A stretch of 64,000 bases of DNA, from NCBI GenBank assembly GCA_964468205.1, contig CAYXVG010000017.1:56021-120020 (forward strand). The letters are read 5' to 3'. Below are positions 7,917 to 15,814 of the stretch, one piece after another. This DNA is from CAWELS01 sp964468205 (GTDB taxonomy: Bacteria; Acidobacteriota; Terriglobia; Bryobacterales; Bryobacteraceae). Below the pieces are notes generated by a model that was not told the DNA's origin, did no database searches, and saw nothing but the letters and a program-made list of their open reading frames with translations. Position 1 is the first letter of the stretch. Each line of letters starts with the position of its first letter. The position numbers were made by a program, and so were the translations under genes.

Positions 7917-8732
7917 ATGAAGAGAAGTATTTACGTAAGTGTCGTCCTCATTACCGTGGTTCTGCTCATGATTGGCAGCACGGGCTGCTCCAAACTGAAA
8001 GCCAGGGATCACTTGAACAAAGGGGTTCAGGCGTTTTCAAATGCCCAGTACCCGGAGGCCGTCGAACATTTCAAGAAGTCCATTGAGAACGATCCGGAGT
8101 TTACTACCGCCCGGCTGTACCTGGCGACTGCTTACATGAGCCAGTACATTCCCGGCGCCGAATCTCCGGAGAACATTGAGATGGCGGACACTGCAATGCA
8201 AGAGTTCAAGCGCGTCCTTGAAGTGGAACCCGGCAACCCGGTCGCACTCGCTTCCATTGCCTCCCTGCACTTCCACCAGAAGCAGTTTGCCGAGGCGGAA
8301 GATTGGTATAGAAAACTGATCGAGGCTGACCCCAACAACAAGGAAGCGTACTACACCCTTGGCGTGATCGCCTGGACCCGCGCGTTCCAGCCTCGCATGC
8401 AAGCGCGAGCGGAATTAGGGATGAAACCGGAAGACCCCGGCCCACTGAAGGATGAAAAGATACGCCAAGAGCTGAGGGAGAAGATGCTGCCGGTGATCGA
8501 CGAAGGACTCGAAAGCCTTCGGAAGGCCATCGAGATCGATGAGATGTACGATGACGCGATGGCATACCTGAATCTTCTTCACCGCGAGCGGGCCGATCTC
8601 ATGGAGTCGAAAGAAGAATACGAAAAAGAGATCGAGCTGGCCGACAATTGGGTGGATAAGACCCTGGAAACGAAGAAGTTAAAGGCTGCGGCGACACAGT
8701 CCGTCGAGGCCATTGGTGTCACCGGAGAGTAA
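7917..8732 (+). CDS. TPR-repeat lipoprotein
   Basis: The N terminus is a lipoprotein signal (hydrophobic VVLITVVLLMI followed by the lipobox GSTGC), so the mature protein starts at a lipidated Cys near residue 24. Tetratricopeptide-like repeats follow: GVQAFSNAQYPEAVEHFKKS, then LYLATAYMSQY, ASLHFHQKQFAEAEDWYRKL, AYYTLGVIAW and DDAMAYLNLLHRERADL. It lies 57 bp after exbD copy 2 on the same strand, behind a good ribosome-binding site (AGGAG). It is likely the last gene of the TonB-ExbB-ExbD-ExbD unit and may act as a periplasmic scaffold. The partner protein is unknown. Confidence 0.88.
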   Translation: MKRSIYVSVVLITVVLLMIGSTGCSKLKARDHLNKGVQAFSNAQYPEAVEHFKKSIENDPEFTTARLYLATAYMSQYIPGAESPENIEMADTAMQEFKRVLEVEPGNPVALASIASLHFHQKQFAEAEDWYRKLIEADPNNKEAYYTLGVIAWTRAFQPRMQARAELGMKPEDPGPLKDEKIRQELREKMLPVIDEGLESLRKAIEIDEMYDDAMAYLNLLHRERADLMESKEEYEKEIELADNWVDKTLETKKLKAAATQSVEAIGVTGE

Positions 8733-8840
8733 GATCTAAACGCCTTTATCACGGCCGCGGCCCCCCGGTTGAGTGCATCTGACCGGAGGGCGGCGGTTTT
8801 TCTTCTTTGCGGGCGGCGGAAACGGGGCTGCCGCCGCTCC

Positions 8841-11039
8841 ATGAGGTCAGCTATATTGGCCGAACTGAACACAGTGGAAAGCCGCTATCTGGAGCTCGAA
8901 GAGCGGGTCCGCCAAGTGCGTCCGCAGGAAGATCTGGGTCCGCTGCGCCAAGCTTTCGAATTCGCCTGCCGGCTTCACGAGGGGCAAACGAGGAAGTCGG
9001 GCGATCCCTACATGATGCACCCGATTGCCGTGACCGGAATCCTTGCCGACCGCCGTATGGACATGGTCTGCCTGCAGACGGGCCTGCTGCACGACGTCGT
9101 GGAGGACAGCGATGTTTCTATCCGCGATTTGCGCCACGAGTTTGGCGAGGAAGTGGCCCGGTGTGTCGATGGCGTCACCAAGCTGAGCAAGATTGAATTC
9201 CACTCTCGCGAGCAACGACAGGCCGAGACCATGCGCAAGATGCTGCTTGCGATGGTGAGCGATATCCGGGTCATCCTGGTGAAACTGGCCGACCGGCTTC
9301 ACAACATGCGGACCCTCCAATCACTCTCCGCCGAGCAGCAAGAGCGGATCGCGCACGAAACGCTCGAACTCTACGCTCCGATCGCCAACCGTTTGGGTAT
9401 GGGCGTAATCCGCGGGGAACTCGAAGATCTGGCGTTCAGCTACCTGGAGCCGGAAGCGTACGCCGATATCACGAGCAAGCTCGAATCGAATCGGCAGGCG
9501 ACCGAAGAATTTCTGAACGAGATCCGCTCCACCCTCGAGGTCAAGCTGTCACGCGAGGGTATTCCCGCGCGCCTTGAGGGCCGTGTCAAACGGGCCTACT
9601 CGGTCTACCAGAAACTGCGCCGGCAGAAGATCAATCTCGACCAAGTCTATGACCTGCTGGCGTTGCGCATTATCACGGATTCGGTGAAGAACTGCTATGG
9701 GGCGCTGGGCGTGATTCACAACGAATGGCATCCCATCCCGGGACGCATTAAGGATTTTATCGCAATTCCCAGGCCGAACCTCTATCAGTCGTTGCATACA
9801 TCGGTCATCGGTCCGCGAGGCGTTTCCTTTGAGGTGCAAATCCGAACCGAGGAGATGCACAGGATCTCCGAGGAAGGGATCGCCTCTCACTGGAAGTACA
9901 AAGAGGGCCGTCGGGGGGCGACTCCCGATGAGCAGCAGATCGCATGGCTGCGGCAGCTTGTGGAGTGGCAGCGGGAGATGCGGGATCCCTCTGACTTCAT
10001 GGCCACGCTCAAGGTGGACCTCTACGCGGAGGAGGTCTACGCGTTCACGCCGCGAGGGAGGGTGATCGCCTTGCCCCGTGGGGCGACGCCGATCGACTTT
10101 GCCTACGCCATCCACACCGAGGTAGGGCACACGTGCGTAGGGGCGAAAGTGAACGGACGCATCGTCCCCCTGAAATACCAGATCAAGAACGGCGACGTAA
10201 TTGAAATCCTTACGCAGACGGGCCACAAGCCAAGCAAGGACTGGCTCGCGCTTGTAAAGACCTCCCGCGCCCGGAACAAAATCAAACACGTCATCAACGC
10301 CGATGAGCGCGCCAAGGCGATTGATATCGGAGAGAAATACCTCGAGAAAGAAGCGCGACGGCTCGGAGTCAGTCTTGGCCGCATTGGCCGGGCGGAGGTG
10401 GAGCGGGTGGCCGCCGAATATGGGTGCGGCAAGATCGAGGATCTTTATGCCGCCCTCGGCTACGGGCGTTTCTCGGCCCGGCAGGTGCTCCAGAAGGCTC
10501 TGCCTGACCGCACAGGGGCGGAGCCTGAGGAGGCTCCGCAAGAACAGGTTCAACGGGCGGGCGAGTTAGGCTCTCGGGACGAGCAAGGCCTGACGATTCA
10601 GGTGACAGGCTTCAGCGATCTCATGGTGTACCGGCCAAAATGCTGCAACCCGATCCCCGGCGAGGCTATCGTTGGGTACATCACTCGCGGCAAGGGGGTA
10701 GCTGTGCACTCGGAGAGTTGTTCAAACGTGCAGAATCTGATGTACGAAGCGGAACGTCGAATCGACGTCGAGTGGGCGCGAAGCACAGACGAGGTATTTC
10801 CCGTACGAGTGCGTGTCCATACCGATGACCGCCCCGGTGTTCTCAATAGCTTGACATCTATACTGAGCAAGGAAGACAGCAATATCCGAAGTCTGGAAGC
10901 GCGATCCGATGACGGCCGGGGCGGGGATGGAGCGATCATCGAGATGACGATCGAGGTTCGCGACCGGCGCCAGTTTCAGAGGGTGTCCGCGGCGATGCGG
11001 CGCGTATCCGGAGTGCGGGACGTGGAGAGGCTCCAATAG
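8841..11039 (+). CDS. rel: Bifunctional (p)ppGpp synthetase/hydrolase Rel
   Basis: This stringent-response enzyme makes and degrades (p)ppGpp. From the ATG at 8841 the protein has 732 residues. The HD hydrolase domain shows HDVVEDSD and KLADRLHNMRT. The synthetase domain shows YDLLALRII and GRIKDFIAIPRPNLYQSLHT, where the RxKD motif is typical of bifunctional Rel rather than synthetase-only RelA. Then come a TGS domain (VYAFTPRGRVIALPRGATPI), a helical/zinc-finger region (PKCCNPIPGEAIVGYITRG) and a C-terminal ACT domain (VHTDDRPGVLNSLTSIL). Both catalytic halves look intact. The upstream TTG at 8769 adds 24 residues of non-Rel-like sequence and is not preferred. Confidence 0.96.
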   Translation: MRSAILAELNTVESRYLELEERVRQVRPQEDLGPLRQAFEFACRLHEGQTRKSGDPYMMHPIAVTGILADRRMDMVCLQTGLLHDVVEDSDVSIRDLRHEFGEEVARCVDGVTKLSKIEFHSREQRQAETMRKMLLAMVSDIRVILVKLADRLHNMRTLQSLSAEQQERIAHETLELYAPIANRLGMGVIRGELEDLAFSYLEPEAYADITSKLESNRQATEEFLNEIRSTLEVKLSREGIPARLEGRVKRAYSVYQKLRRQKINLDQVYDLLALRIITDSVKNCYGALGVIHNEWHPIPGRIKDFIAIPRPNLYQSLHTSVIGPRGVSFEVQIRTEEMHRISEEGIASHWKYKEGRRGATPDEQQIAWLRQLVEWQREMRDPSDFMATLKVDLYAEEVYAFTPRGRVIALPRGATPIDFAYAIHTEVGHTCVGAKVNGRIVPLKYQIKNGDVIEILTQTGHKPSKDWLALVKTSRARNKIKHVINADERAKAIDIGEKYLEKEARRLGVSLGRIGRAEVERVAAEYGCGKIEDLYAALGYGRFSARQVLQKALPDRTGAEPEEAPQEQVQRAGELGSRDEQGLTIQVTGFSDLMVYRPKCCNPIPGEAIVGYITRGKGVAVHSESCSNVQNLMYEAERRIDVEWARSTDEVFPVRVRVHTDDRPGVLNSLTSILSKEDSNIRSLEARSDDGRGGDGAIIEMTIEVRDRRQFQRVSAAMRRVSGVRDVERLQ

Positions 11040-11377
11040 TGAATCCGGCAAACGAACCCAAACACATCGCGGTATCCAAGTCGAAGGGGATGACGATCGA
11101 ATGGGGGGACGGCCTCGCCAGTGAATACAATCTCGTCTATCTGCGGGACCGGTGTCCATGCGCTACATGTTCGGGTTCCCATGGCACACCTCCGCGGCCG
11201 AAGCAGGAGGAGAATCCGTTCCAGATGTATCAAGAGGCGCTCCGGATCGAATCGGTGGAGCCTGTTGGCTCCTATGCGATCAAGATCCGCTGGAGCGATG
11301 GTCATGACACCGGGATCTACACCTGGGAATATTTGCGCAGCATCAGTCCACAACCGCCATGTACCGACCGGAAATAG
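11039..11377 (+). CDS. DUF971 protein (gamma-butyrobetaine hydroxylase-like N-terminal domain)
   Basis: The GTG start at 11039 overlaps the last base of the rel stop codon, so the two are probably translationally coupled. The 112-residue protein matches the small zinc-binding DUF971 fold: a substrate-like WGDGLASEYNLVYLRDRCPCATC segment split by loops, and IRWSDGHDTGIYTWEYLR near the end. The CPCATC cysteines, with a further ligand, are the likely metal site. In other bacteria such proteins are stand-alone or linked to Fe-S carriers. The role beside rel is unknown. Confidence 0.88.
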   Translation: MNPANEPKHIAVSKSKGMTIEWGDGLASEYNLVYLRDRCPCATCSGSHGTPPRPKQEENPFQMYQEALRIESVEPVGSYAIKIRWSDGHDTGIYTWEYLRSISPQPPCTDRK

Positions 11378-11380
11378 CAA

Positions 11381-11406
11381 GAGCCGTGGCGAGTAAGCCG
11401 CGGCTC
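11381..11406 (+). terminator. Hairpin after the DUF971 gene, possible terminator
   Basis: Four bases after the DUF971 stop, GAGCCGTGG (11381-11389) can pair with CCGCGGCTC (11398-11406). This gives a 9-bp stem with one G-U pair and an 8-nt loop. No T-tract follows, so intrinsic termination would be weak. It lies between convergent genes, where a transcription stop is expected. Confidence 0.45.
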
Positions 11407-11488
11407 CGAGCTTGATTACAGGTCTCCGTCATGACGCCCGGATAGAAGCAGATGGCGAGTCAGCCGTGGCTTTGGGCTTGATTACAGG
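11387..11488. repeat. Imperfect 36-bp direct repeat in a convergent gap
   Basis: Two copies lie at 11387-11422 and 11453-11488, identical at 31 of 36 positions. They share TGGCGAGT-AGCCG-GGCT and GCTTGATTACAGG. The second copy contains the stop codon of the minus-strand TonB gene (11484-11482). The first copy overlaps the hairpin after DUF971. The unit could be a duplicated gene-end segment or a small dispersed element. Confidence 0.7.
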
Positions 11489-12750
11489 AGCCGGAAGTTG
11501 ACTTCGATCGTGGCCGCGACCTTCACCGGTTGGCCGTTTAGGTACCCAGGCCGGAAGCGCCACTTCTGGACTGCTTCAATGGCCTTTTCGTCTAAGCCGA
11601 GTCCAAGAGCGCGAACCACCTTCAATTCGCGGGGCAGCCCTTTTTCGTCAACCACAACGTAGAGCACCACCGTGCCCTGATATTTGGCTTTGCGGGCCTC
11701 CTCGGAGTATTCGGGCTCCACTTTGTGGATCAACGTGGGGGCGCTCACGCCGCCGCCGATACGATAAACGCCGCCGCCAACTCCGCCACCCTCGCCCGGA
11801 CCATATCCGCCGCCTTTGCCGGGTCCGACTCCTCCACCGGAACCGGGGCCGATACCTCCGCCGGATCCAGGACCGTTGGAAGGAGGACCTTCCACGCCGA
11901 GCGGATCGCCCCAAGCCATAATGTCTACAGTGGGGAGCATGTCAGCGGCCTCGTGCGGTACCAATATCGTGGGTTGCATGATGAGCCGCGGATTCGGATT
12001 GTGAACCACTGCCGCGGGCGGGACGAACTGCTTTGTTGCCACCGGAGGAAGCTTCCCTTTGCTGGCGGGTGTCGGAGAGCGGTCTCCCCCGCCACCACCT
12101 CCACCCATCTGCTCCGGCTTGGGCTGCAGTTTCGGCATGTAAGGCGCGATGTCGATAACCGGCGCCACGAGGGTCACCGTGTCCTTCACCTCTTCATCTT
12201 GAGCCACTTGCGAGCCGGCGATAAACAGGAAAGCGATAACCGAAGCGTGCGCAACGCCGGAAATCAGCCCGGAGTAGCGCCCTTTCCCGCCAGAGAAGCC
12301 CCAAATGCTCTTCACCTGAACCGGTTTTGAAGACACTCGCAAGGGCGGGAGTTTCGGCGGGGAGAAGTAATCGTGGATGTTGTTGTAGACCGCGGTGAAC
12401 CACGGGACCTCGTCCGCCATTCTCGCGAAACGGTCCAGGTGGTCGCTATCGAGGACCTCTCCCGGCTTAAAACGTTCCGCCAGCTGCACGGGACCGCCCG
12501 TGTCCGCATTATCCCCGTGAAGCGCGCCATGGTAGACGAACACTCCAGCCCGGACCTGTTTGGGCGGGAGCGGCCGCGAAGTAACCCGAAGCGGTGGCTG
12601 TTTTTCTGGGAACAGCGCCTGCTTGATTTCGTCAATGAACGCCAGAACCCACGGCTTCTGCCCCTCAAACGGAAGAAGGCGCTGTAGGTGTTGTTCCTCG
12701 TTCACCGATGTCGGGTCTTGTTTCGGAAGACCTTGCGCTTGCTCTGACAT
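11482..12750 (-). CDS. TonB-family protein with duplicated cytoplasmic motif
   Basis: A 422-residue protein with a single helix near residues 160-182 and a C-terminal TonB domain (VEPEYSEEARKAKYQGTVVL, AVQKWRFRPGYLNGQPVKV). Between them is a Pro/Gly-rich periplasmic spacer with repeated GPGSGGGIGPGSGGGVGPG units. The unusual part is the long cytoplasmic N terminus of about 155 residues. It contains two related segments, at 33-64 and 116-147, both starting PW and ending in PPLRV(T/S)S(R/K)P. The ATG at 12750 has an AAGGG 6 nt upstream. No ExbB/ExbD is adjacent, so it may use the 6109-7859 motor or one elsewhere. Confidence 0.88.
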   Translation of the reverse strand: MSEQAQGLPKQDPTSVNEEQHLQRLLPFEGQKPWVLAFIDEIKQALFPEKQPPLRVTSRPLPPKQVRAGVFVYHGALHGDNADTGGPVQLAERFKPGEVLDSDHLDRFARMADEVPWFTAVYNNIHDYFSPPKLPPLRVSSKPVQVKSIWGFSGGKGRYSGLISGVAHASVIAFLFIAGSQVAQDEEVKDTVTLVAPVIDIAPYMPKLQPKPEQMGGGGGGGDRSPTPASKGKLPPVATKQFVPPAAVVHNPNPRLIMQPTILVPHEAADMLPTVDIMAWGDPLGVEGPPSNGPGSGGGIGPGSGGGVGPGKGGGYGPGEGGGVGGGVYRIGGGVSAPTLIHKVEPEYSEEARKAKYQGTVVLYVVVDEKGLPRELKVVRALGLGLDEKAIEAVQKWRFRPGYLNGQPVKVAATIEVNFRLL

Positions 12751-13010
12751 GATTGCCCTTAACCTGGATCTATAATCGCTCCCAGCAGGATCTCTCCTCC
12801 CTTACTAGGACGCTGTCTTCCAGACGCTGGTTGCATCAAATGGGAACCATTCATTTCCTAGTCTACCAGGAAACATAGCAGATTCAATCCATGCGAGTTA
12901 GCCATTCCAGTTCTAGTAGACAGTGAGTTTTCACCCAGTAGTTCGTCTGTGCGCCGTTACAAGTCACGGCATCTGGGCAGGTCCGCATCTTTCGGGCGGA
13001 ATCGAGGCTA

Positions 13011-13617
13011 TCACCGGCTTGGCGGAGTGTCCCTGGAGGCCAAAGAAGCCGCCAGGAATCTCCACATTTGGTCCCAAATCTGGTCGAGAGAGTCGAGCAA
13101 CTCGTGACCCCGCTGCAGGGTGTGGAGGCGTCGGCGAGGAGCATGGCCGCAGAACTCGCGGGACAGGTCCAATGGGACAATCCCATCGTCCATGCCGTGG
13201 AACACCAGGCAAGGCTGTTCTACCGGTGGAAAAGTCTCGTATTGCCGGGCATCGGCTAGAAGATCGAAATCTAGCGGCCCCTCGCGGCCGGTCCCAGTAT
13301 CTGCCGCCACCGGCCGTGCAAGCAAACGCGGCCACGAGCCGAACGAGTTGCTGGATTTCCGGTCGTTGCGCGGCGTACAGCGCCGCCAGATATCCGCCGA
13401 GGCTGGAGCCGATCAGCTTCGCGGGGGTCCCCTGCAAAGTCTGCTTCACTGACTGCAGTTAGCGAGAAATGGGTGAGTGGCGGAAGCCGTCCGCAGTGGG
13501 GTCCGGGATCTCCAATGCGAGGCCCTGATCCCGGAATCGGGAGGCGAGCACGTTCGCCTTGACCGATCCGGGCCCGGATGCGAAACCGTGGAGATAGACC
13601 AGCCGCGCTATCTTCAT
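13011..13617 (-). pseudogene. Broken YqiA-like alpha/beta hydrolase
   Basis: From the ATG at 13617 the minus strand reads MKIARLVYLHGFASGPGSVK..., a typical hydrolase start, until an in-frame TAA at codon 53 (13461-13459). The same frame resumes with the nucleophile motif LIGSSLGGYLAALYAA. Homology then shifts to another frame near 13320 (GPLDFDLLADARQYETF, CLVFHGMDDGIVP with the acidic residue, RGHELL with the His). It also looks shortened between the two parts. A premature stop, a frame change and a probable internal deletion together indicate a decayed gene. Its start still overlaps the preceding gene's stop (ATGA), suggesting recent loss. Sequencing error could explain part of this. Confidence 0.8.
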
Positions 13618-14546
13618 TTCGACGGCTCGGCCGGCGCGGGTTCCTCGATCGGCCCCTCCTCAGGGCTGAACTTGATTTCGGTCTGCACAGTAAACATCTG
13701 GTAACTGGCATAGGTTGCTTTGTTTTCGACCAACAACTCTCCGTCAATCGTATGGCGGTACCGGACCGAGGCCGGCAGGAGGATTCCGTACGGGCTTTCC
13801 TGGTAGTCCACAGTTCCGATGTGCTCGGCGGTGTAGTTTCCATCGACATCCTGCGAAGTGCGGACGACGATTCGCAGGGGTACGAAATCCTTCTGTCTCA
13901 CCCAAAGTTCGCCTTCCAGCCTGGCGTGCGTGGCGTTGCGCCCCTCGAAAATCGTGAATGATTCCGGGCCCAGCTTCTGGACGAACGTGACCACCAGCGC
14001 GGCATTGGCTCCGATGTGTTCCGTTCGGTTTATGGAGAACTCGTAGTTGCCAAGATTTCCGCGGCGAAACAGAAGCAGCAACTGGCCGAAGTCCGTTGCG
14101 GCTCCCTTAAGGCCGTGCCGCTGAAAGCGGCGGAGCATTCTCTTCTTGGCCTTGTCGTCGTTGCTACTGATACCGAGCGTCAGAGTTTCTCTCGCCTTGT
14201 GGTGGCCGGCGACGGTACGGCCGTCGACGGAGATGATCTCCCGAAACTCCAGCAGAGAGTCAGGCGCCTCCGTGGAGGGGGCGAAGCTGTACTCCGAGAC
14301 AATCTCCCGGTGGTTGAACTTCACTGGAGGCGGCTTATAGGCGTCCTCGCCGGTGCGCAACCGGAATCGTTGGGGTTTCTGGCGGGCCTTCTGCCGGAGG
14401 GTCTCACGGCCCACGATGGACGAAGCCCGCAAGCGGAACACCTCAGATTCTTCCGAGACGCGATTGAGTATCTCCTCCGTGCGGTTCCCGCCGGTAGCGG
14501 ACAATGGCAACAAGAGTGCCGCCAGCGCACACAAACTCCGCTGCAT
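13614..14546 (-). CDS. Secreted protein of unknown function
   Basis: A 310-residue product starts with a signal peptide (MQRSLCALAALLLPLSATGG). It is rich in beta-strand-like segments: EDAYKPPPVKFNHREIVSEY, LEFREIISVDGRTV, FEGRNATHARLEGELWVRQ, VPLRIVVRTSQ and PYGILLPASVRYRH. The alternation recalls LolA-type or outer-membrane lipoprotein-sorting folds, but I cannot assign a family. The tail is Glu/Pro-rich (EEGPIEEPAPAEPSK). It probably acts in the periplasm. Its TGA overlaps the ATG of the broken hydrolase downstream, and it starts 18 bp after the next minus-strand gene. Function unknown. Confidence 0.75.
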   Translation of the reverse strand: MQRSLCALAALLLPLSATGGNRTEEILNRVSEESEVFRLRASSIVGRETLRQKARQKPQRFRLRTGEDAYKPPPVKFNHREIVSEYSFAPSTEAPDSLLEFREIISVDGRTVAGHHKARETLTLGISSNDDKAKKRMLRRFQRHGLKGAATDFGQLLLLFRRGNLGNYEFSINRTEHIGANAALVVTFVQKLGPESFTIFEGRNATHARLEGELWVRQKDFVPLRIVVRTSQDVDGNYTAEHIGTVDYQESPYGILLPASVRYRHTIDGELLVENKATYASYQMFTVQTEIKFSPEEGPIEEPAPAEPSK

Positions 14547-14564
14547 AATTCACCAGTGTACCCG

Positions 14565-15650
14565 TCAGATGAGTTCCAACAACGAGGGTCGAAAACCGCC
14601 GGACTCATACTGTTCCCACAGCGTGAGCGCCTGGAGGCAGAAGGCCGTGGAGACCGGGTTTGCGTAGGGGGTCGGCCGGCCATCGCGCTTTCCAAATCCG
14701 AAGGCGCCGCTGACGCGTGGATCTTCGCTCTCAAACTGAAATCCCTTGATCGCCGCCGCCTCCCGCTCCGCGGCCGCGCGGTCCAGCGGCATCAGCCCAT
14801 AGGCCTCCGCGAATAGACGCATCCTCAGCAACTGCGCGTAGACATCCGAACGGACGAAGGTAGGCTCCAGCCATCTGAGCCACGTCTCGATCCGCTCGAT
14901 TCCCCGCTCAAAAACCGGGCCCAACTCAGCTCGCCGGGGCGATGCGAGCAGCCCCTCCAGGTAATAACAATAAGCGTGGAGCCGGTCCATCTCCCGGTCC
15001 GAATCGGTCTCGGAGCCGAGAAAACAGTCGTCATTAGAACGCGCGAGTTCCTCGGCGGCGTCATAGCGCCCGACAAATTCAACATCGCCGGCGCCGCACA
15101 AGTCCAACCAGGCCATGGCCGACTTCAACTGGTAACAGCCGGGCCGGCGGGACCAGCCTCCACAGTGGGGAAGTGGCGTTTTCTCTGGAAGGGCTACTAC
15201 AGGGTGGATGACGCCGCCCGAACAGAAATCGGCGGCCATCGAAAGGCCGATGTCCCGGGCGCGGTTCCGATACCGTTTGTCCCCGCTGAACAGCCAGGCA
15301 CGCAGCAGGCCGCGGACGATAATGCCGCAATCGAAGAAATACGCCAGCCGCGGTGTTCCGGCGCTCGCCTCGGACTCAAACGGCATGGCGCCCGCGTTGT
15401 CATCCCATGCGTTGGCGAGGTAGTCCGCCGCCTTCAGCGCACGGATGGCGAAGAGGCGCTCGCCGGTGATCTCGTGCAGGAACAGGAGCGCACTGACCGC
15501 GTAGCCTGTGATCTCGTTGGAAACCGGCGCTTGATTTCGGAGGTCGGTTCGATAGACGCGCGACACGCCTCCGCCCGGCGCTTGGATCCCCGATTGCAGA
15601 AACCAGGCTCCCGCCCGGTCGAGGAGATGTCGGTTCGGCAAGCCAATCAT
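14565..15650 (-). CDS. Putative alpha/alpha-barrel (glycosidase-like) protein
   Basis: A cytoplasmic 361-residue protein from the ATG at 15650; an alternative start at 15683 adds 11 unlikely residues. The sequence has repeated helical hairpins with aromatic and small-residue motifs: EITGYAVSALLFLHEITGE, LAYFFDCGIIVRGLLRAW, YQLKSAMAWLDLCGAG, LHAYCYYLEGLLAS and YANPVSTAFCLQALTLWE. This resembles six-hairpin alpha/alpha toroids found in glycosidases, epimerases and lanthionine-cyclase-like proteins. No catalytic residues can be pointed out with confidence. It shares strand and spacing with the secreted protein downstream (18 bp), so the two probably form one transcript. Confidence 0.72.
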   Translation of the reverse strand: MIGLPNRHLLDRAGAWFLQSGIQAPGGGVSRVYRTDLRNQAPVSNEITGYAVSALLFLHEITGERLFAIRALKAADYLANAWDDNAGAMPFESEASAGTPRLAYFFDCGIIVRGLLRAWLFSGDKRYRNRARDIGLSMAADFCSGGVIHPVVALPEKTPLPHCGGWSRRPGCYQLKSAMAWLDLCGAGDVEFVGRYDAAEELARSNDDCFLGSETDSDREMDRLHAYCYYLEGLLASPRRAELGPVFERGIERIETWLRWLEPTFVRSDVYAQLLRMRLFAEAYGLMPLDRAAAEREAAAIKGFQFESEDPRVSGAFGFGKRDGRPTPYANPVSTAFCLQALTLWEQYESGGFRPSLLELI

Positions 15651-15756
15651 TCTACCATCCGCGGTTGGCGGGAAAGCCCGCATTTCGCCCGCCGCGGAAC
15701 CGTCAAACCGGCCGTGCGCGGTGTTTGCTACACTTGAAACGGAACCCTCCCGCGTC

Positions 15757-15784
15757 TTTGCACGTCATCAGTCCTTGGTATACT
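15757..15784 (+). promoter_or_regulatory. Probable sigma70-type promoter
   Basis: TTTGCA (15757-15762) and TATACT (15779-15784) are separated by 16 bp, upstream of the secreted propeller gene starting at 15815. The -10 matches the consensus at 5 of 6 positions and the -35 at 4 of 6. The expected transcript start near 15791 would leave a leader of about 24 nt. Confidence 0.55.
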
Positions 15785-15814
15785 GTGAGTTTCACCTTAA
15801 GTGCTTCTTCTAAA

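Noticed and set aside
13271..13849. Minus-strand frame of 192 residues
   Set aside because: It spans parts of two genes in a third frame; the hydrolase motifs fall in the two frames described for the pseudogene.
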